This document shows positions 6,158 to 7,289 of a DNA stretch of 7,289 nt, one piece after another (positions within the stretch are counted from its first letter, which is position 1; each line of letters begins with the position of its first letter). Made by a program: the position numbers and the translations under genes. Source of the stretch: Planktotalea sp. (lineage in GTDB: Bacteria; Pseudomonadota; Alphaproteobacteria; Rhodobacterales; Rhodobacteraceae); assembly GCA_024645145.1 (NCBI GenBank), contig JAHEGL010000029.1, forward strand, positions 1 to 7,289, in the 5' to 3' direction. The notes below the pieces were generated by a model. That model ran no database searches. It saw nothing but the letters and a program-made list of their open reading frames with translations, and was not told where the DNA came from.

Positions 6158-7226
6158 ATGACTATCACACGACGTATCACACAGCTCCTTTCAATCACAA
6201 CATGTGGCGCTGCAGCTCTGATAGGCTTGGGTTGGGCGTTTAGCACGACCGCACCTGAGCCGCTCGAAACATCTGTGGGCTTCACCCAGATGCCTTTGGA
6301 AACACAACATCGCGACCGCGCGCTGGACTTGCATATTTGGTATCCTGCAGGTGCGCGCGGAAGTGCGGATGTGATTGCCCAAAATGCGCTGATGTATGGG
6401 TTTCAAGCGCAACGCGACGCCTTGCCGTAAACTGGGGCGCATCCATTGATCGTGTTTTCACATGGTTCGGGCGGTCGCATGACCCAGATTGCTTGGATGG
6501 CGACGGCTTTGGCTGAACAAAGGTATATTGTTGCTGGGGTAAACCATCATGGAACCACCTCGCGCGACAGTGATCCGCATCAGACCGTGCAAACTTGGAT
6601 GCGTCCAAAGGATATAAGCGCAATTCTGGATGCCTTTGAAACAGGCGCAACTGGAATGAGCGCCGATATGCAACGCGTTGTGGCCAGCGGTTTTTCTTTT
6701 GGCGGGTATACCGCGCTGGCAATGGCAGGTACTCAGGTTTCGAAGGCCAATTCATAGACCATTGCACAGAGTTCAACGGTGTTTTGGATTGCGGTTGGTA
6801 TCAGGACGCTGGCGTTGATTTTACCTCATTAGACGCGGCGCGCTATGAGGCGGATTTTAGGGATGATCGCATCAGCGCGACCATCGCAATCGATCCAGCG
6901 CTGCCACAGGCAATGACAGAAATCTCGCTGCGTGACATGGAACACCCATCTTTGATCATTAACTTTGGTCTTCGCGATGAGATCCCCGCAGGCGTGCGCG
7001 CAGATCGTATCGCGGCCACAATGCCGAATGCACTTTATGTATCTGCGCGCGAAGCTTGGCACTTCAGCGAGATCAACGCTTGCAATTGGTTAGGCTGGAT
7101 TATCATTGGAGCCTCAGGACTGCTGACCGAGAAGACAACATCTGCGCAGATGCAGGGCGAGCACGCGAAGATGTTCAGCGCGAGGTTCTCGAACCAATCC
7201 TCGCCTTTGCGAAGGAGCATATCTAG
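6158..7226 (+). pseudogene. Secreted alpha/beta hydrolase (predicted dienelactone hydrolase type), broken by an in-frame stop and two frameshifts
   Basis: The ATG at 6158 follows GGAAAG (6143-6148). The first 31 residues (MTITRRITQLLSITTCGAAALIGLGWAFS) look like a signal peptide or membrane anchor, so the product would act outside the cytoplasm. An in-frame TAA at 6428-6430 replaces codon 91. The same frame continues with HPLIVFSHGSGG (oxyanion region), VNHHGTTSRDSDP and the nucleophile elbow SGFSFGG (Ser180). Near 6746 the frame shifts: FIDHC, then LDCGWYQDAGVDFTSLDAARYEADFRD and AIDPALPQAM continue one frame back. They lead to GLRDE (probable acid) and AWHFSE (probable catalytic His). Near 7131 a second shift of the same sense leads to EDNICADAGRAREDVQREVLEPILAFAKEHI and TAG at 7224-7226. 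Adding one base at each site gives 357 codons. Four lesion-spanning segments are in family order, so this is one gene. Substrate is unknown. Confidence 0.82.
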
Positions 7227-7250
7227 AGCAACGAAAAGTGGGGCGGCCGT

Positions 7251-7289
7251 TTAGCTACCCCAGATCACTTTAACATAGTTGCGTGTTTC
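7251..7289 (-). CDS. C-terminal tip of a convergent gene, possibly a lytic transglycosylase (rest outside the window)
   Basis: On the - strand the last bases read ETRNYVKVIWGS followed by TAA (complement of 7251-7253). Only 12 codons are visible. The ETRNYV string recalls the end of the catalytic domain of soluble lytic murein transglycosylases (typically ...RETRNYV...), and its stop is placed 24 bases from the convergent hydrolase stop, as for ordinary convergent neighbours. Twelve open codons prove little on their own. The gene call and especially the function are tentative. Confidence 0.35.
   Translation of the reverse strand, partial: ETRNYVKVIWGS

Noticed and set aside
6282..6776. 164-codon antisense open frame opposite the hydrolase
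   Set aside because: Its sense strand carries clear hydrolase motifs (HGSGG, SGFSFGG). The antisense product is rich in Arg, Pro and Gln and resembles no known family.
7227..7254. Hydrolase end at 7254 (frame 1 tail)
   Set aside because: The frame 1 tail after about 7131 has no family character, while the neighbouring frame gives a typical C-terminus with a stop at 7226.
1..7289. CRISPR array, tRNA/rRNA gene, insertion sequence, phage or defence genes
   Set aside because: No regularly spaced repeats, cloverleaf, transposase motif or terminal inverted repeats were seen on either strand.

Overview
The window looks like a chromosomal stretch of an alphaproteobacterium, most likely a Rhodobacterales (Roseobacter-type) marine bacterium. 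This rests on the protein style of the transporter genes, a fused double-ATPase ABC protein, an AraC-type regulator with a membrane N-terminus, and a spacer element at about 2791-2850 that resembles a dispersed intergenic element I associate with that order. The assignment is inference; no marker gene is present.

The left two thirds (2-4969, + strand) is a peptide-type (Dpp/Opp-family) ABC importer operon. It holds the C-terminus of the periplasmic substrate-binding protein (2-364), a strong intrinsic terminator (382-411), a DppB-type permease (496-1581), a DppC-type permease with extra membrane segments (1594-2784), and a 694-residue protein with two fused nucleotide-binding domains (2885-4969). 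The terminator between the binding protein and the permeases would let most transcripts stop after the binding protein, giving it an excess over the membrane complex. The operon ends in a perfect 22-bp palindrome (5011-5032), which also sits just past the 3' end of the convergent gene. The substrate cannot be read from this window: the family includes peptide, opine and some sugar importers.

The right third holds a divergent pair, a membrane-anchored AraC-family regulator (5043-6035, - strand) and a secreted alpha/beta hydrolase of the predicted dienelactone hydrolase type (6158-7226, + strand), separated by 122 bp. Both look broken. The regulator has one in-frame TAG at codon 93. The hydrolase has one in-frame TAA (codon 91) and two apparent single-base losses, near 6746 and 7131. 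Adding back one base at each site makes the gene length an exact multiple of three and restores a family-like C-terminus. Either the module is decaying, with both partners lost, or this end of the sequence is of poor quality. The shared spacer carries a direct repeat that could be the regulator's operator.

At the right edge the last 39 bases encode, on the - strand, a 12-residue tail and a stop, probably the end of a convergent gene. I see no RNA gene, CRISPR array, insertion sequence or defence system, and no clearly novel system. The most notable feature is the joint inactivation of the regulator/hydrolase pair.
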